DNA of 64,000 nt from Cryobacterium fucosi. Its GTDB lineage: Bacteria > Actinomycetota > Actinomycetes > Actinomycetales > Microbacteriaceae. Positions within the stretch are counted from its first letter, which is position 1; each line of letters opens with the position of its first letter. The DNA lies in NCBI RefSeq assembly GCF_004403515.1, contig NZ_SOHH01000061.1, positions 1-64,000 on the forward strand, in the 5' to 3' direction. Below the pieces are notes generated by a model. It ran no database searches. It worked only from the letters and a program-made list of their open reading frames with translations, and was not told the DNA's origin. Position numbers and translations under genes: made by a program. Positions 1-8,428 of the stretch are shown here, in pieces.

Positions 1-6
1 GTAAGC

Positions 7-1104
7 TCACCCCGATCGAGTTTGAGACAATAAACGTGGCCCGCAAGGCCGCCTGAAACCACTAACCCTTCGAGTCAACTGAACTCGGGGCAGTCCCCCC
101 ACCGCATCCCTCAGCTTCCTCATGGGTTGAAAATCTCCGCCCGGAATTCGACTGCCAGCCTTGACCTCGAACGCAATGATCGCGCCATCGTCGCGCTCAA
201 CAACGAGGTCAACCTCGTCGCCATCGCGGGTCCGCCAGTGACCCACACCAGCAATTCCATCGAGCCAGGACGCCTGCCGTTGGATCTCGCCGACGACGAA
301 CGTTTCCAAGAGATGGCCGAACTCGGTCAGCGAGGTGGGATCGCGCCGAGTGAGCTTCTCCGGCGTGAGGCGCATCAGACGAGCCGCAACACCAGAATCC
401 ATCATGTGCAACTTGGGGGAGGCAGCCGTTCGGGACGTGAGCGTTGTGTGCCACGCAGGCAGTCGTTGCAGCAGGAACACCGCTTCAAGAAGGCGCGTGT
501 AATTGTCGGCTGTGGTCTTATCCATACCAATTTCTGATGCCGCCCGGGTGATGTTAAGAACCTGCCCGGTTTGGCCTGCAAGCCTTCCGAGCAACTGGGG
601 AAGTACTGCGGTCCGTCGAATATTACTGAGCTCGCGTGCGTCACGTTCGAGAGTGAGGCGGACGTAGTCATCGAACCAACGGTTTCGAGCGTGGGCCGAG
701 GTACGAGCCAGAGCCATCGGGAACCCTCCACGGACCATACGGTCGATGTACTCGTCCCTGCTCGTTGTGGACGACAGCCCAGGAACTGTTGCTGCTGGAT
801 CCGAGAAGAGCCCCTCAATGAGACGAATGTCCTGGCCTTCGATTTCCCCTTGGGTCAAGGGGTAGATCGTGATGCGATTCAAACGGCCGGTCAGCGATTG
901 CGCCGCGGTCGGCAACGCATCATGACGCGTCGAACCGGCCAGCAGGAAGCGACCTGGAGCACTACTTCGGTTCAGCTCGGTCTTGATTGCGTCTAGGACC
1001 AGCGGTGCCTTCTGATACTCGTCGACGCATACGGGTGCACTGCCCGCCATGAATAACGCCGGGTCCGCGCTGACGGCATCACGTGTTGCCAGATCGTCTA
1101 TCAA
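7..1104 (-). pseudogene. Truncated ATPase with DUF4143 domain
   Basis: The protein resembles the AAA-family ATPase/DUF4143 proteins: a Walker B-like region (CVDEYQKAP), the LLAGSTR sensor segment, the TGRLNRITIYPLTQGE stretch, and the C-terminal nuclease-like DUF4143 part (DGDEVDLVVE...FEVKAG). It begins at a TTG with MIDDLATRDA. The roughly 40 N-terminal residues that carry the P-loop (GxxxxGKT) in intact relatives are absent, and an in-frame stop lies just upstream. The last ~25 residues after RKLRDAVGG no longer look like the family, so the 3' end also seems frameshifted. Without a P-loop it should not bind ATP normally. Function of intact relatives is poorly known. Decayed gene, fairly sure. 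Confidence 0.7.
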
Positions 1105-1639
1105 TATATTAGGAATTTGGAGGCGTCTGTACTAGAAATTTGGAGGATCCTGAGCTAGGAATTTGACAGGAATGGAAATAGCCAGGTAGCTCGCTTCTAA
1201 CATGCCTGCCGGATAGCTCCCGGTTGCGATCGGCGGTGACAAAGCAGCCAAGCTGCCTACACCCTTGGACGATGGGCGGGACCGCGCCGGTTTGCCTCGT
1301 CGTTCGAGGCTGGCTTTTCTTGCGCGATGTGACGCTCGCGTAGGCGCCGTAGACGCTCGGCCACATCGACGGCTCCTCCCAAGTCGGTGTCCCCGGACAG
1401 CCGCTGCCGAAGACCGGCGACGCGCCCACGCGCCTCCGCCGCAACGTCGCCCTCAACAACACGTAGGCGCTCGAGGGATGCGACGGCGGTCGTTTAGGCG
1501 TCGTCGTCTGTGCGGCGATTCCTACTTCCCCGACGGCACCACCACCGGAACCCCCGAAGACGCCGTCACCACCGCCAGCCGCCTCTACCTCAACGCGAAA
1601 CCCGAAAACGGACCCCCGACGAACTATCGAACAGCACCA
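1105..1639. other. Gene-free stretch with 23-bp direct repeats and a coding relic
   Basis: Three copies of TAG(G/A)AATTTG(G/A) start at 1110, 1133 and 1156, exactly 23 bp apart, right at the point where the DUF4143 gene loses its 5' end. On the minus strand about 1262-1494 stays open with helix-rich text (ERLRRLRERHIAQEK) but has no start codon, so it looks like the 3' end of an unidentified gene. The plus strand around 1510-1640 is also open (reads like YFPDGTTTGTPEDA) but I cannot assign it. Probably mobile-element debris. Confidence 0.4.
1110..1170. repeat. Three direct repeats with 23-bp period
   Basis: TAGGAATTTGGAGG (1110-1123), TAGAAATTTGGAGG (1133-1146) and TAGGAATTTGACAGG (1156-1170) are spaced 23 bp start to start, close to two helical turns. 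Multiple short subterminal repeats of this sort occur at the ends of some insertion sequences such as IS21 family members, and as iterons at plasmid origins. No transposase or Rep gene is beside them here, so the identity is open. Confidence 0.55.
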
Positions 1640-3481
1640 CTAGCGGCCGGAGTCGCCCCGGTCGGAGTGACCGTCGTCGTCACGGTCCTTGTCGGCGCTG
1701 CGATCACGCTTCTTCCCCTCGGCGGCAATGGCGAACAACGTCGTCGTTCCGGAGACTTCGTTGCCGACCGCGAGCATCGGCTTCCCGCTTGGCGAGTCCT
1801 TCGCAGAGATGAAGGCGAGGCCCTCCGGGCCGAGGTCTCCCGCCCGCGACAGATCGGCCGCGCCCGTACCGGCCTCAACCGACTCCTCCATCGAAACGGA
1901 GAAGTCACGATTGTTGATGTAGGTCACGAATGTGGCCGAGGCGGGGTCGGTGATGTCGTAGGCCATGATCCCGCCGACGCGCTCAAGTCCGATGAAGGCG
2001 TAGCTGCGACCGTCGATCTCGCCGATCGCGAGGTTCTCCGGCTCAGGGCCCTTGTCGTCGCTTCGGCCCTCCAGGTTGGACACACTGTGGTTGGAGTTGA
2101 AGAAGTCGGGGTTGGCCGCGGCCGTGATCTCCTCGAGCTGCTGACCCGAGTCGAAGACCTGCTCACCGCCGGTCGTCCAGATCGAGAACGAGCGGGCGCC
2201 GAAGGCGTAGAGCTCCTCGTAGCAGGTGCCTGCCTCGTTCAGGCCGTTCTCGGTGGTCACGTTCAGCCGGCCGAGGTCGGCGTCGCCAGTCAGGCCGGCC
2301 AGCGGGCTGTCCGCGCAAATCGGCAGGAGGCCATCCGCGCCCAGATCCTTCACCCGGGCACCCTCCGCGTAGTCGCCCCATTCGCGGGCGTCGCCCTCGT
2401 TGGCGGTGACCAGGTAGGTCTCGTCGTCGGCGGTGTATGCGGTGATTCCGTCGGGCATGTACATGCCCTTGAGACCCTCGTAGCTCTCGATGTTGAGGGT
2501 CGGCGCGCCCTTCGGATCGCGGTCCGAGGCGTCGATCCCGTTACCGTCCAAGCCGTGGTTTTTGAACCCGAGCGGCCAGATTTCGGTGATGTCGGCATCC
2601 GCGAGGCTCACGACGGCCACCGCGTTGGCCTCCTGCAGGGCGACGTAGGCGACCGCGCTCCCGGCGTCGATCGCGACATACTCGGGTTCGAGGTTCGCCG
2701 AGACCGGGTTGGCCCCCAACCTGGGCCCGAAGACGCGAACATCCTCCGGCAGGGTCTTGCCGCCGCCCGCCTCGAACGCGTGGAAGTCGGCGGCTCTGAC
2801 CACCGATTGCTCCGGCGCGGTCACGCGCTTGGGCAGGGTGACGATGCTGACCGAACCCTCGGGGTCGACCGTGAAGTCCTCGTTGGGCTCCCCCTCGTTT
2901 GCGACGACGGCGTAGCGGCCGTCGGCCGAGATGCTGACCATGTCGGGGAGCGCGCCCACCCGCACGGCTCCCAGCACGGCCGCCTCGTCGGCGTTCGCGT
3001 CGAAGAAGACCAGCCAGCCGGCATCCGTCTTCACGTCTGATTCGATGGCGATCGCACCGAGCCCGTCCTCGCGGACCGCAACGGAGTTCGCGGTGGTTCC
3101 CGCCGGGATCACCGAACCGTCGTCGGCCGTGATGCCCTCCGCCGTGAGGTCGAAGATCTTGGTGGGGTCCGCGGGGTTCGCGGCGTCCAGCACGTCGACC
3201 GCGCCGGCCTGCGCGTTGACGACAAAGAGGCGCTCGCTGTCGGCGTGATAGGTGACGATCTCGGCGGCCGACGCGTCAAAGACGCCGGTCTCGTAGCGGC
3301 CGAGCACACTCAGCGTGAGCCCGGCGGCCTTTCGTGAGCGCGAGTCGCGCTCGTCGCCGTCGTCGGCGGATGCCGCCGGCACCATTGCCCCGGTTGCCAG
3401 GACGCCTCCGAGAGCGAGCGCCAAAACGGTGACCGACGCACGGCGGCGGCGGGGGCTGAGGCTGGGGCTGAGTGCGGGCAT
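1640..3481 (-). CDS. Secreted choice-of-anchor I family beta-propeller protein
   Basis: A 613-aa exported protein. Residues 1-40 form an Arg-rich signal peptide with a hydrophobic core (VTVLALALGGVLATGA) and an ASA cleavage site. The rest carries YVTN/LVIVD-type propeller repeats (LFVVNAQAGAVDVLD, YAVVANEGEPNED, AYVALQEANAVAVV), characteristic of the choice-of-anchor I family, sometimes annotated as alkaline phosphatase-like. The C-terminus is a charged Lys/Asp/Arg tail without LPXTG or a clear membrane anchor, so it is probably released or held by charge. Start ATG at 3481. It shares orientation with the next secreted enzyme upstream (3580-4413), so the two may be co-expressed. Substrate unknown. 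Confidence 0.8.
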   Translation of the reverse strand: MPALSPSLSPRRRRASVTVLALALGGVLATGAMVPAASADDGDERDSRSRKAAGLTLSVLGRYETGVFDASAAEIVTYHADSERLFVVNAQAGAVDVLDAANPADPTKIFDLTAEGITADDGSVIPAGTTANSVAVREDGLGAIAIESDVKTDAGWLVFFDANADEAAVLGAVRVGALPDMVSISADGRYAVVANEGEPNEDFTVDPEGSVSIVTLPKRVTAPEQSVVRAADFHAFEAGGGKTLPEDVRVFGPRLGANPVSANLEPEYVAIDAGSAVAYVALQEANAVAVVSLADADITEIWPLGFKNHGLDGNGIDASDRDPKGAPTLNIESYEGLKGMYMPDGITAYTADDETYLVTANEGDAREWGDYAEGARVKDLGADGLLPICADSPLAGLTGDADLGRLNVTTENGLNEAGTCYEELYAFGARSFSIWTTGGEQVFDSGQQLEEITAAANPDFFNSNHSVSNLEGRSDDKGPEPENLAIGEIDGRSYAFIGLERVGGIMAYDITDPASATFVTYINNRDFSVSMEESVEAGTGAADLSRAGDLGPEGLAFISAKDSPSGKPMLAVGNEVSGTTTLFAIAAEGKKRDRSADKDRDDDGHSDRGDSGR

Positions 3482-3579
3482 TCGAGGTCCTCCAGGGTCG
3501 TGCTTAACTGTTCCCCCTGTTTAGGGGCCGCAGATGGCGAACGGGTGAATTCCAGATGGCGGCGACGGGAACGACGGGA

Positions 3580-4413
3580 TCAGGAGCGAGCGCTGAGGAA
3601 TGCCCTGAGGCCGACCAGATCGTCGGTGTTGATGTGGTCGACTCCGGCCTCATAAAGCTGCGTCCAGACCGCGTCGCGCGCCGCACCGGCCACATCCGTC
3701 GTCGCCCAGAAGCGCACGCGGTAGCCCTTGTTGTGCGCGGTCTGCACGTACTCGTGCAGCTTCGCCCGCTCGGCCTCCGGCATTGCGCCTTCGCCGTTCC
3801 AGGTGAACAGCCTGGTCCAGTTCTCGCTGACCAGCGGCATGAGTGTGGCCGGGATGTCGCCGGCCAGATCGCCGGAGCGTCCGTCGTAGAAGCTGAACCG
3901 GTTCGTCTGGGCCCGCATCGTCGCCAGGGGTCGATTGCCGCTCACCACCGCGGTGACCGCTCCGCGTTTGGTCTTTCCGTCGGAGTAGCGAGTCATGATG
4001 CCGGAGCGTTCCGCGAGGGCTGCTTCGATCGCCGCGTACGTCGTCTCCGGCTCGGACTTGATGTCGATCAGCAGCTGCACGCTGCCGTTCCAACCGGGGT
4101 AGACGCTGCGGCCCTTCACCATCTCGTCCAGCGGGTCGAGGTAGAGGCTCTCGAGCGTGACGCCCGGCCGCACCCCCTCGAGGCTGTGCGCGACGAGAAG
4201 CTCCCCGCCGATCAGCCACACGTCGACCTCCACGCTGGTGAAGCCCTGCTCGAGGGCATCGAACAACGGGCGCTCGTGCTCGTAGTCGTTGTGGGCGTGC
4301 GCGGCCGCCAGCGGCTCGCCGAGCACGACGTCGACGCCGCGTGAGCGCGTAGCCGTGTGCTGCTGTGGCGGCGCCGCGGCGCCGGCGAGCGTCGCGAGGG
4401 CAAGGGCGGCCAC
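3580..4413 (-). CDS. Secreted GDPD/PI-PLC-like phosphodiesterase
   Basis: About 277 aa with an N-terminal hydrophobic signal segment (AALALATLAGAAA). The TIM-barrel signature AHAHNDYEHERPLFDAL followed by EVDVWL and LLVAHS places the two catalytic His and the metal-binding Glu/Asp of the GDPD/PI-PLC superfamily, in the branch of uncharacterised secreted members. GTG at 4413 is the first canonical start but cuts off the positively charged start of the signal peptide. The frame stays open to an ATC at 4443-4441, where a strong AAGGAG (4450-4455 complement) sits 6 nt upstream, and translation from there would give MRFAPITSVLVAALALA. The true start may therefore be 4443. Substrate not predictable. 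Confidence 0.75.
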   Translation of the reverse strand: MAALALATLAGAAAPPQQHTATRSRGVDVVLGEPLAAAHAHNDYEHERPLFDALEQGFTSVEVDVWLIGGELLVAHSLEGVRPGVTLESLYLDPLDEMVKGRSVYPGWNGSVQLLIDIKSEPETTYAAIEAALAERSGIMTRYSDGKTKRGAVTAVVSGNRPLATMRAQTNRFSFYDGRSGDLAGDIPATLMPLVSENWTRLFTWNGEGAMPEAERAKLHEYVQTAHNKGYRVRFWATTDVAGAARDAVWTQLYEAGVDHINTDDLVGLRAFLSARS

Positions 4414-4565
4414 GAGGACCGAAGTAATGGGTGCGAAACGGATGGGAGACTCCTTCTATTCTGAAAGGCGATGCCGCGCAGTGCCGCACCCCCCTTTTGG
4501 GAGCATGCCGAAGTCGCCCGGCAACCTCAAGCCGGCGCGGCAGTGTTCACCAGGGCGCCTTCCGC

Positions 4566-4601
4566 CCGCCGGCATCCGTTCACGGCGACGGATGCCGGCG
4601 G
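4566..4601. terminator. Perfect 14-bp inverted repeat built on GGCATCCGT/ACGGATGCC
   Basis: Arms at 4566-4579 and 4588-4601 pair perfectly (CCGCCGGCATCCGT) around an 8-nt loop. No U-tract follows. It lies in the roughly 290-bp spacer between the divergent secreted phosphodiesterase and the MFS gene, so it ends no obvious operon. It may be a dispersed palindromic repeat rather than a terminator. Nothing else coding is seen between 4444 and 4731. Confidence 0.5.
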
Positions 4602-4673
4602 CCCCGACCTCGTGGATGCGGCAGTCAGTACTACCGGGAAGGAAACAGTGGACGCCAGACATGGCGGGCTATT

Positions 4674-4695
4674 CATGTGCATTAGTGCGCACATG
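4674..4695. promoter_or_regulatory. Inverted repeat, candidate ArsR-family operator
   Basis: CATGTGC (4674-4680) and GCACATG (4689-4695) are perfect 7-bp arms separated by 8 nt, in an AT-richer patch 37 bp before the MFS start. The next gene but one encodes a metal-sensing ArsR protein, whose family binds imperfect palindromes over its promoters, so this is a plausible autoregulatory site. Binding is inference. Confidence 0.45.
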
Positions 4696-4731
4696 TATTA
4701 TTGGTACCCGAGCCACGAGGAGTGCTGCACC

Positions 4732-5973
4732 ATGCTGTCGGTTCTGAAAAACCCCGTCTATCGGAAGCTGTTCACCGCCCAGGTGGTGGCCCTGCTCGGG
4801 ACGGGTCTCTTGACGATCGCCCTGGGCCTGCTGGCCTTTGATCTCGCCGGATCCAAGGCGGGCGCCGTTCTCGGTACCGCCCTGACGATCAAGATGCTGG
4901 CCTATGTCGGTGTTGCGCCTGTCATTGCGGCTCTCGTTGAACGGCTCCCCAGGAAGGTCGTGCTGGTCGCTGCGGATATTGTCAGAGCCGCCGTGGCCTT
5001 GTCGCTGCCCTTCCTGACCGAGGTGTGGCAGATCTACGTCCTGGTTTTCGTGCTCCAGGCTGCTTCGGCCACCTTCACGCCGGCGTTCCAATCGGTGATC
5101 CCCGTCATCCTGCCGGATGAAAAGGCCTACACCAGGGCGTTGTCGCTCTCCCGACTTGCCTATGATCTAGAAGCCCTGGTCAGCCCTGCCCTTGCAGCCT
5201 TGCTGCTCACCGTCGTCAGCTACAACAACCTCTTCCTCGGCACTACTGCCGGATTCCTCGTCTCGGCATTGATGGTGGTCACGATCGCGTTGCCCACAGG
5301 CGAACAGGCTGCGGCGGTGGGAAGTGTCTGGCACAGGACCACACTTGGCGTCAGAATATTCGCTCGGACGCCCAGCCTGCGTTCACTGATGGTGTTGAAT
5401 CTGACGGTCGGTGCATCGACGGCCCTGGTACTGGTGAATAGCGTCGTCTATGCCAGGGACACGTTCGGGCTTTCCAACTCCAGCCTGGCCCTGGCCCTGG
5501 CGTCCTATGGTGCGGGGTCGATGATCGTCGCCCTCAACGTCCCGCGGATACTGGACCGCACTGGCGACCGGACGTTGATGCTAACGGGCGCCTCCATCCT
5601 CACGGTCGGTCTGCTGCTGGCCATTCCGATGACGGTCGCGGCTGGTGCCTGGGCAGGGTCCTGGTGGTTCCTGCTCGCGTTATGGGCGCTGATGGGGGCC
5701 GGAAACGCCATGATCATCACTCCGTCGGCGCGCATACTCCGGCGGGCATCCACCGATCAAACTCGCAGTTATATCTTCACGGCTCAATTCTCTCTTTCGC
5801 ACGCGGCCTTCCTGATCACATACCCGATCGCCGGGTGGCTAGGAGCCCTGGGACTGGTCTGGGCCGTCGTGGCACTGGCCATCATCGCCGCAGGCAGCAT
5901 GATCGCCGCGCGGGTGATGTGGCCGGCACCTCAACTGGCACCCGAGCCCGTCGCAACCATGACAGGAGCCTGA
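4732..5973 (+). CDS. MFS transporter of a metal-responsive operon
   Basis: A 413-aa major facilitator protein with about 12 hydrophobic helices; the first is TAQVVALLGTGLLTIALGLLAF, and a cytoplasmic loop VERLPRKVVLVAADIVRA matches motif A-like loop 2-3. I chose ATG 4732 (MLSVLKNPVYRKLF) because homologous N-termini begin there and the frame upstream is not protein-like. It ends 2 nt before the ArsR regulator, so the two form one transcription unit, with the P-type ATPase following. The pairing suggests export of the sensed metal or a complex of it, but MFS sequence alone does not give the substrate. Confidence 0.8.
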   Translation: MLSVLKNPVYRKLFTAQVVALLGTGLLTIALGLLAFDLAGSKAGAVLGTALTIKMLAYVGVAPVIAALVERLPRKVVLVAADIVRAAVALSLPFLTEVWQIYVLVFVLQAASATFTPAFQSVIPVILPDEKAYTRALSLSRLAYDLEALVSPALAALLLTVVSYNNLFLGTTAGFLVSALMVVTIALPTGEQAAAVGSVWHRTTLGVRIFARTPSLRSLMVLNLTVGASTALVLVNSVVYARDTFGLSNSSLALALASYGAGSMIVALNVPRILDRTGDRTLMLTGASILTVGLLLAIPMTVAAGAWAGSWWFLLALWALMGAGNAMIITPSARILRRASTDQTRSYIFTAQFSLSHAAFLITYPIAGWLGALGLVWAVVALAIIAAGSMIAARVMWPAPQLAPEPVATMTGA

Positions 5974-5975
5974 CC

Positions 5976-6371
5976 ATGGTCGATAACCGCAGCCACACCT
6001 CCGCAATCACGGCAGATGACTCGAGACTCGCCACGGCGGCTGCCACCTTGAAAATGCTGGCCGAAAAGACCCGGCTTCACATTCTGTGGATCTTGACAAC
6101 CGCGCCGGCGGACGTCAACTCGCTGACGAGAGCAACGGGTGCGTCGCGCACCGCCGTGAGCCAACACCTGGCCAAACTCAGGCTGGCCGGGCTCGTCGAT
6201 GCGCACAGGGAAGACCGTCATGTGATCTATTCCCTCCGTGACGGCCACCTCAGCCGACTGGTTGCTGAGAGCTTGAGCCATGCTGACCACATTGCAACCG
6301 GAGAACCGCTTCACCCACCGGAAACCGACGGCGAACCGGCCAGACGAGGCGCCCACAGGTCGACAGCGTGA
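5976..6371 (+). CDS. ArsR/SmtB-family metal-sensing repressor (alpha-5 site)
   Basis: A 131-aa winged-helix repressor: recognition helix TGASRTAVSQHLAKLRLAGL and wing HREDRHVIYSLRD. There are no cysteines, so it is not an arsenite or CmtR-type thiolate sensor. The helix after the wing reads DGHLSRLVAESLSHADH; D89, H91, H102 and H105 have exactly the spacing of the CzrA alpha-5 Zn/Co site (D84, H86, H97, H100), also used in related form by SmtB and NmtR. I infer a Zn, Co or Ni sensor. It starts 2 nt after the MFS stop. Inverted repeats lie before the operon (4674) and before the downstream ATPase (6440). The last ~20 residues are a polar tail. Confidence 0.88.
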   Translation: MVDNRSHTSAITADDSRLATAAATLKMLAEKTRLHILWILTTAPADVNSLTRATGASRTAVSQHLAKLRLAGLVDAHREDRHVIYSLRDGHLSRLVAESLSHADHIATGEPLHPPETDGEPARRGAHRSTA

Positions 6372-6427
6372 TCGGTTTGTCGCCGCGCGCTCCCGACAAA
6401 AATCTCCAATTGGCCGTCGGTCCTAAA

Positions 6428-6463
6428 GTATGCAAGAATCTGCGTATAAACGTAGATATGCAG
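6428..6463. promoter_or_regulatory. Candidate ArsR-type operator upstream of the P-type ATPase
   Basis: The spacer contains TATGCA (6429-6434), CTGCGTAT (6440-6447) and ATATGCAG (6456-6463). The last two form an 8-8-8 inverted repeat with one mismatch, and the first adds a third half-site. The tract is AT-rich compared with its surroundings and sits 54 bp before the ATPase start, fitting regulation by the upstream ArsR protein. Confidence 0.45.
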
Positions 6464-6516
6464 GTTTGTGGGCGAAACCCCGATAGGCACCACCACTTCG
6501 AAACGGACACCGCATC

Positions 6517-8391
6517 ATGAACGCACGACAGTCACCCGCAAGCACACTCCCGTCGCTGATGACACGGCAGCGCTGGATCGAAGTCGCCCGAATCGTCTTC
6601 ACGGGCATCATTTCTGTGCTGTTCTGGCAACAATTGGTGCCGGTCGCCGTATTGTGGGGTGCGGTCGCCATCGGGCTATACCCGCTGGCCAAGACCGGCT
6701 TGATCGAACTCATCCGCATACGCAAAATCGGGACCGAAATCTTCGTCACCGTCGCCACCCTGGTGGCGGTACTCGGTGGTGAACCGCTTGCCGGTGTGGT
6801 GTTGATGACCATCATTCTCATCGCCGAATTCATCGCCGAACTCAATACCGATCGAGCGCGTGCCTCGATAAAGGCGCTCATCGGTTCGGTCCCAGACACC
6901 GCTATCCTGCGCGACAAGGACGGCGACCGCTCGGTAGCCGTGGCCGAGCTGAAGATCGGTGACGTGGTCCTCGTACGGGCTGGCGAGAAGATTCCGGTCG
7001 ACGGCCGGGTCGACGGCGGTAGCGCGGCCGTCGACGAGTCTCCGATTACGGGCGAGAGCATTCCGAAGGACAAAGAAGACGGCGATCACGTCTTTGCCGG
7101 GACGATTCTGGAATCGGGTGCTCTGGACATCCGGACCGAACAATTGGGCAACGACACGACCTTCGCCCGCATCATCGCGCTGGTTGAAGAGGCCGAAGAA
7201 TCACAAGCCCCGGTTCAGAAACTCGCAGACAAAGTAGCTGCCTGGCTGATCCCCATCGTGTTCGTGTTCCTCATTGTGATCTTCCTGATCACCGGCGACG
7301 TGCGCCTGATCGTGACGCTTTTGATCTTCACGTCCCCCGCCGAGCTGGGGCTCGCCACGCCGCTGGTCATCATCGCGGCCATCTCCCGTGCCGCCCGCAA
7401 CGGCGTGCTGGTGAAAGGCGGGATCTTCCTGGAATCACTCGCCAAGGTAGACACCATTGTCTTCGACAAAACAGGCACACTCACCGAAAATACGCCGCGG
7501 GTCACGCAGATCGAACTCCACGACACGACTCTCTCGGAACAGGACGTCCTGGCTCTCGCTGCAAGCGCCGACAGGCGGTCGGCTCACCCGCTCGCCAAAG
7601 CGATCGTCGACGCCGCCAGCCAGCGAGGAATCGCGATTTTCGAACCCACAACCTACGACCAGATACGCGCCCGCGGCGTGAAGGCCGAAATCAACAACCG
7701 GCACGTACTCGTGGGCAATCCCGCTCTGCTTCTCGAAAACAACGTAGCCGTCGACAGGGAAGAGAAATTCCCCGGCGAAACCCCTATCCACATTGCCGTC
7801 GACGGAAAACTGGCCGGCATCATTTACGTAGCGGATGCGGTGCGCGCCGAGGCACGAGAAACCATCGCTCAGCTCAAAGCCACCGGTGTCAAGCGCATCA
7901 TCATGCTGACTGGAGACAACAAGGCAACGGGCAAGGCAATCGCCGACCAGCTGGGGATCGACGAAGTCCATGCCGAATTGCTACCGGAGGACAAGGTAAG
8001 CATCATCGACCGGCTGAAGAAGGAAGGCTCACGAGTTGCCATGGTTGGCGACGGCATCAACGATGCGCCCGCCCTGGCTCGCGCCGACGTCGGGATCGCG
8101 ATGGGCGGCAGCGGGTCGCAGGCAGCGCTTGAAGCGGCGGACGTCGCCCTGATGTCCGACGACCTGCACAAGATCGTCGTGGCCAGATCCATCGCGCGCA
8201 GGGCCTACCGAACCATCCAGGAGAACTTGTTTGTCGGTGTTGGTGTTGTGCATGTGCTGGGGATCACAGCGGCCCTGCTCGGCCTCATTGGACCGATTCA
8301 AGCAGCCCTCTTGCACCTCGGACCCGACATCCTGGTCTTCGTCAACTCCATCAAGCTTCTGCATGTAAAAATTCCGAACGCCAGCAAGTGA
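6517..8391 (+). CDS. P1B-type metal ATPase with SPA in place of CPC/SPC
   Basis: A 624-aa P-type ATPase. Seen: an N-terminal helix block without a HMA metal-binding domain, actuator TGES (ITGESIPKD), phosphorylation motif DKTGTLT near residue 317, the HP motif in SAHPLAKAI, and hinge GDGINDAPAL near residue 511. The transmembrane metal-site motif reads TSPAELGLATP (S274-P-A) where P1B pumps have CPC, SPC or TPC, so the usual Cys is gone. The last helix has HLGPD where the P1B-2/P1B-4 groups have HEGGT-like text. It is therefore an atypical P1B subgroup, probably exporting a divalent metal sensed by the adjacent ArsR. Start ATG 6517. Converges with the restriction gene 38 bp downstream. Confidence 0.85.
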   Translation: MNARQSPASTLPSLMTRQRWIEVARIVFTGIISVLFWQQLVPVAVLWGAVAIGLYPLAKTGLIELIRIRKIGTEIFVTVATLVAVLGGEPLAGVVLMTIILIAEFIAELNTDRARASIKALIGSVPDTAILRDKDGDRSVAVAELKIGDVVLVRAGEKIPVDGRVDGGSAAVDESPITGESIPKDKEDGDHVFAGTILESGALDIRTEQLGNDTTFARIIALVEEAEESQAPVQKLADKVAAWLIPIVFVFLIVIFLITGDVRLIVTLLIFTSPAELGLATPLVIIAAISRAARNGVLVKGGIFLESLAKVDTIVFDKTGTLTENTPRVTQIELHDTTLSEQDVLALAASADRRSAHPLAKAIVDAASQRGIAIFEPTTYDQIRARGVKAEINNRHVLVGNPALLLENNVAVDREEKFPGETPIHIAVDGKLAGIIYVADAVRAEARETIAQLKATGVKRIIMLTGDNKATGKAIADQLGIDEVHAELLPEDKVSIIDRLKKEGSRVAMVGDGINDAPALARADVGIAMGGSGSQAALEAADVALMSDDLHKIVVARSIARRAYRTIQENLFVGVGVVHVLGITAALLGLIGPIQAALLHLGPDILVFVNSIKLLHVKIPNASK

Positions 8392-8428
8392 AACCTGCGC
8401 GACGATCTCCTCCGCGACCGCACCCTCG

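Noticed and set aside
1265-3040. Long plus-strand frame opposite the choice-of-anchor protein
   Set aside because: No family motifs, and the text is the Arg/Gly/Val-rich pattern of antisense high-GC DNA.
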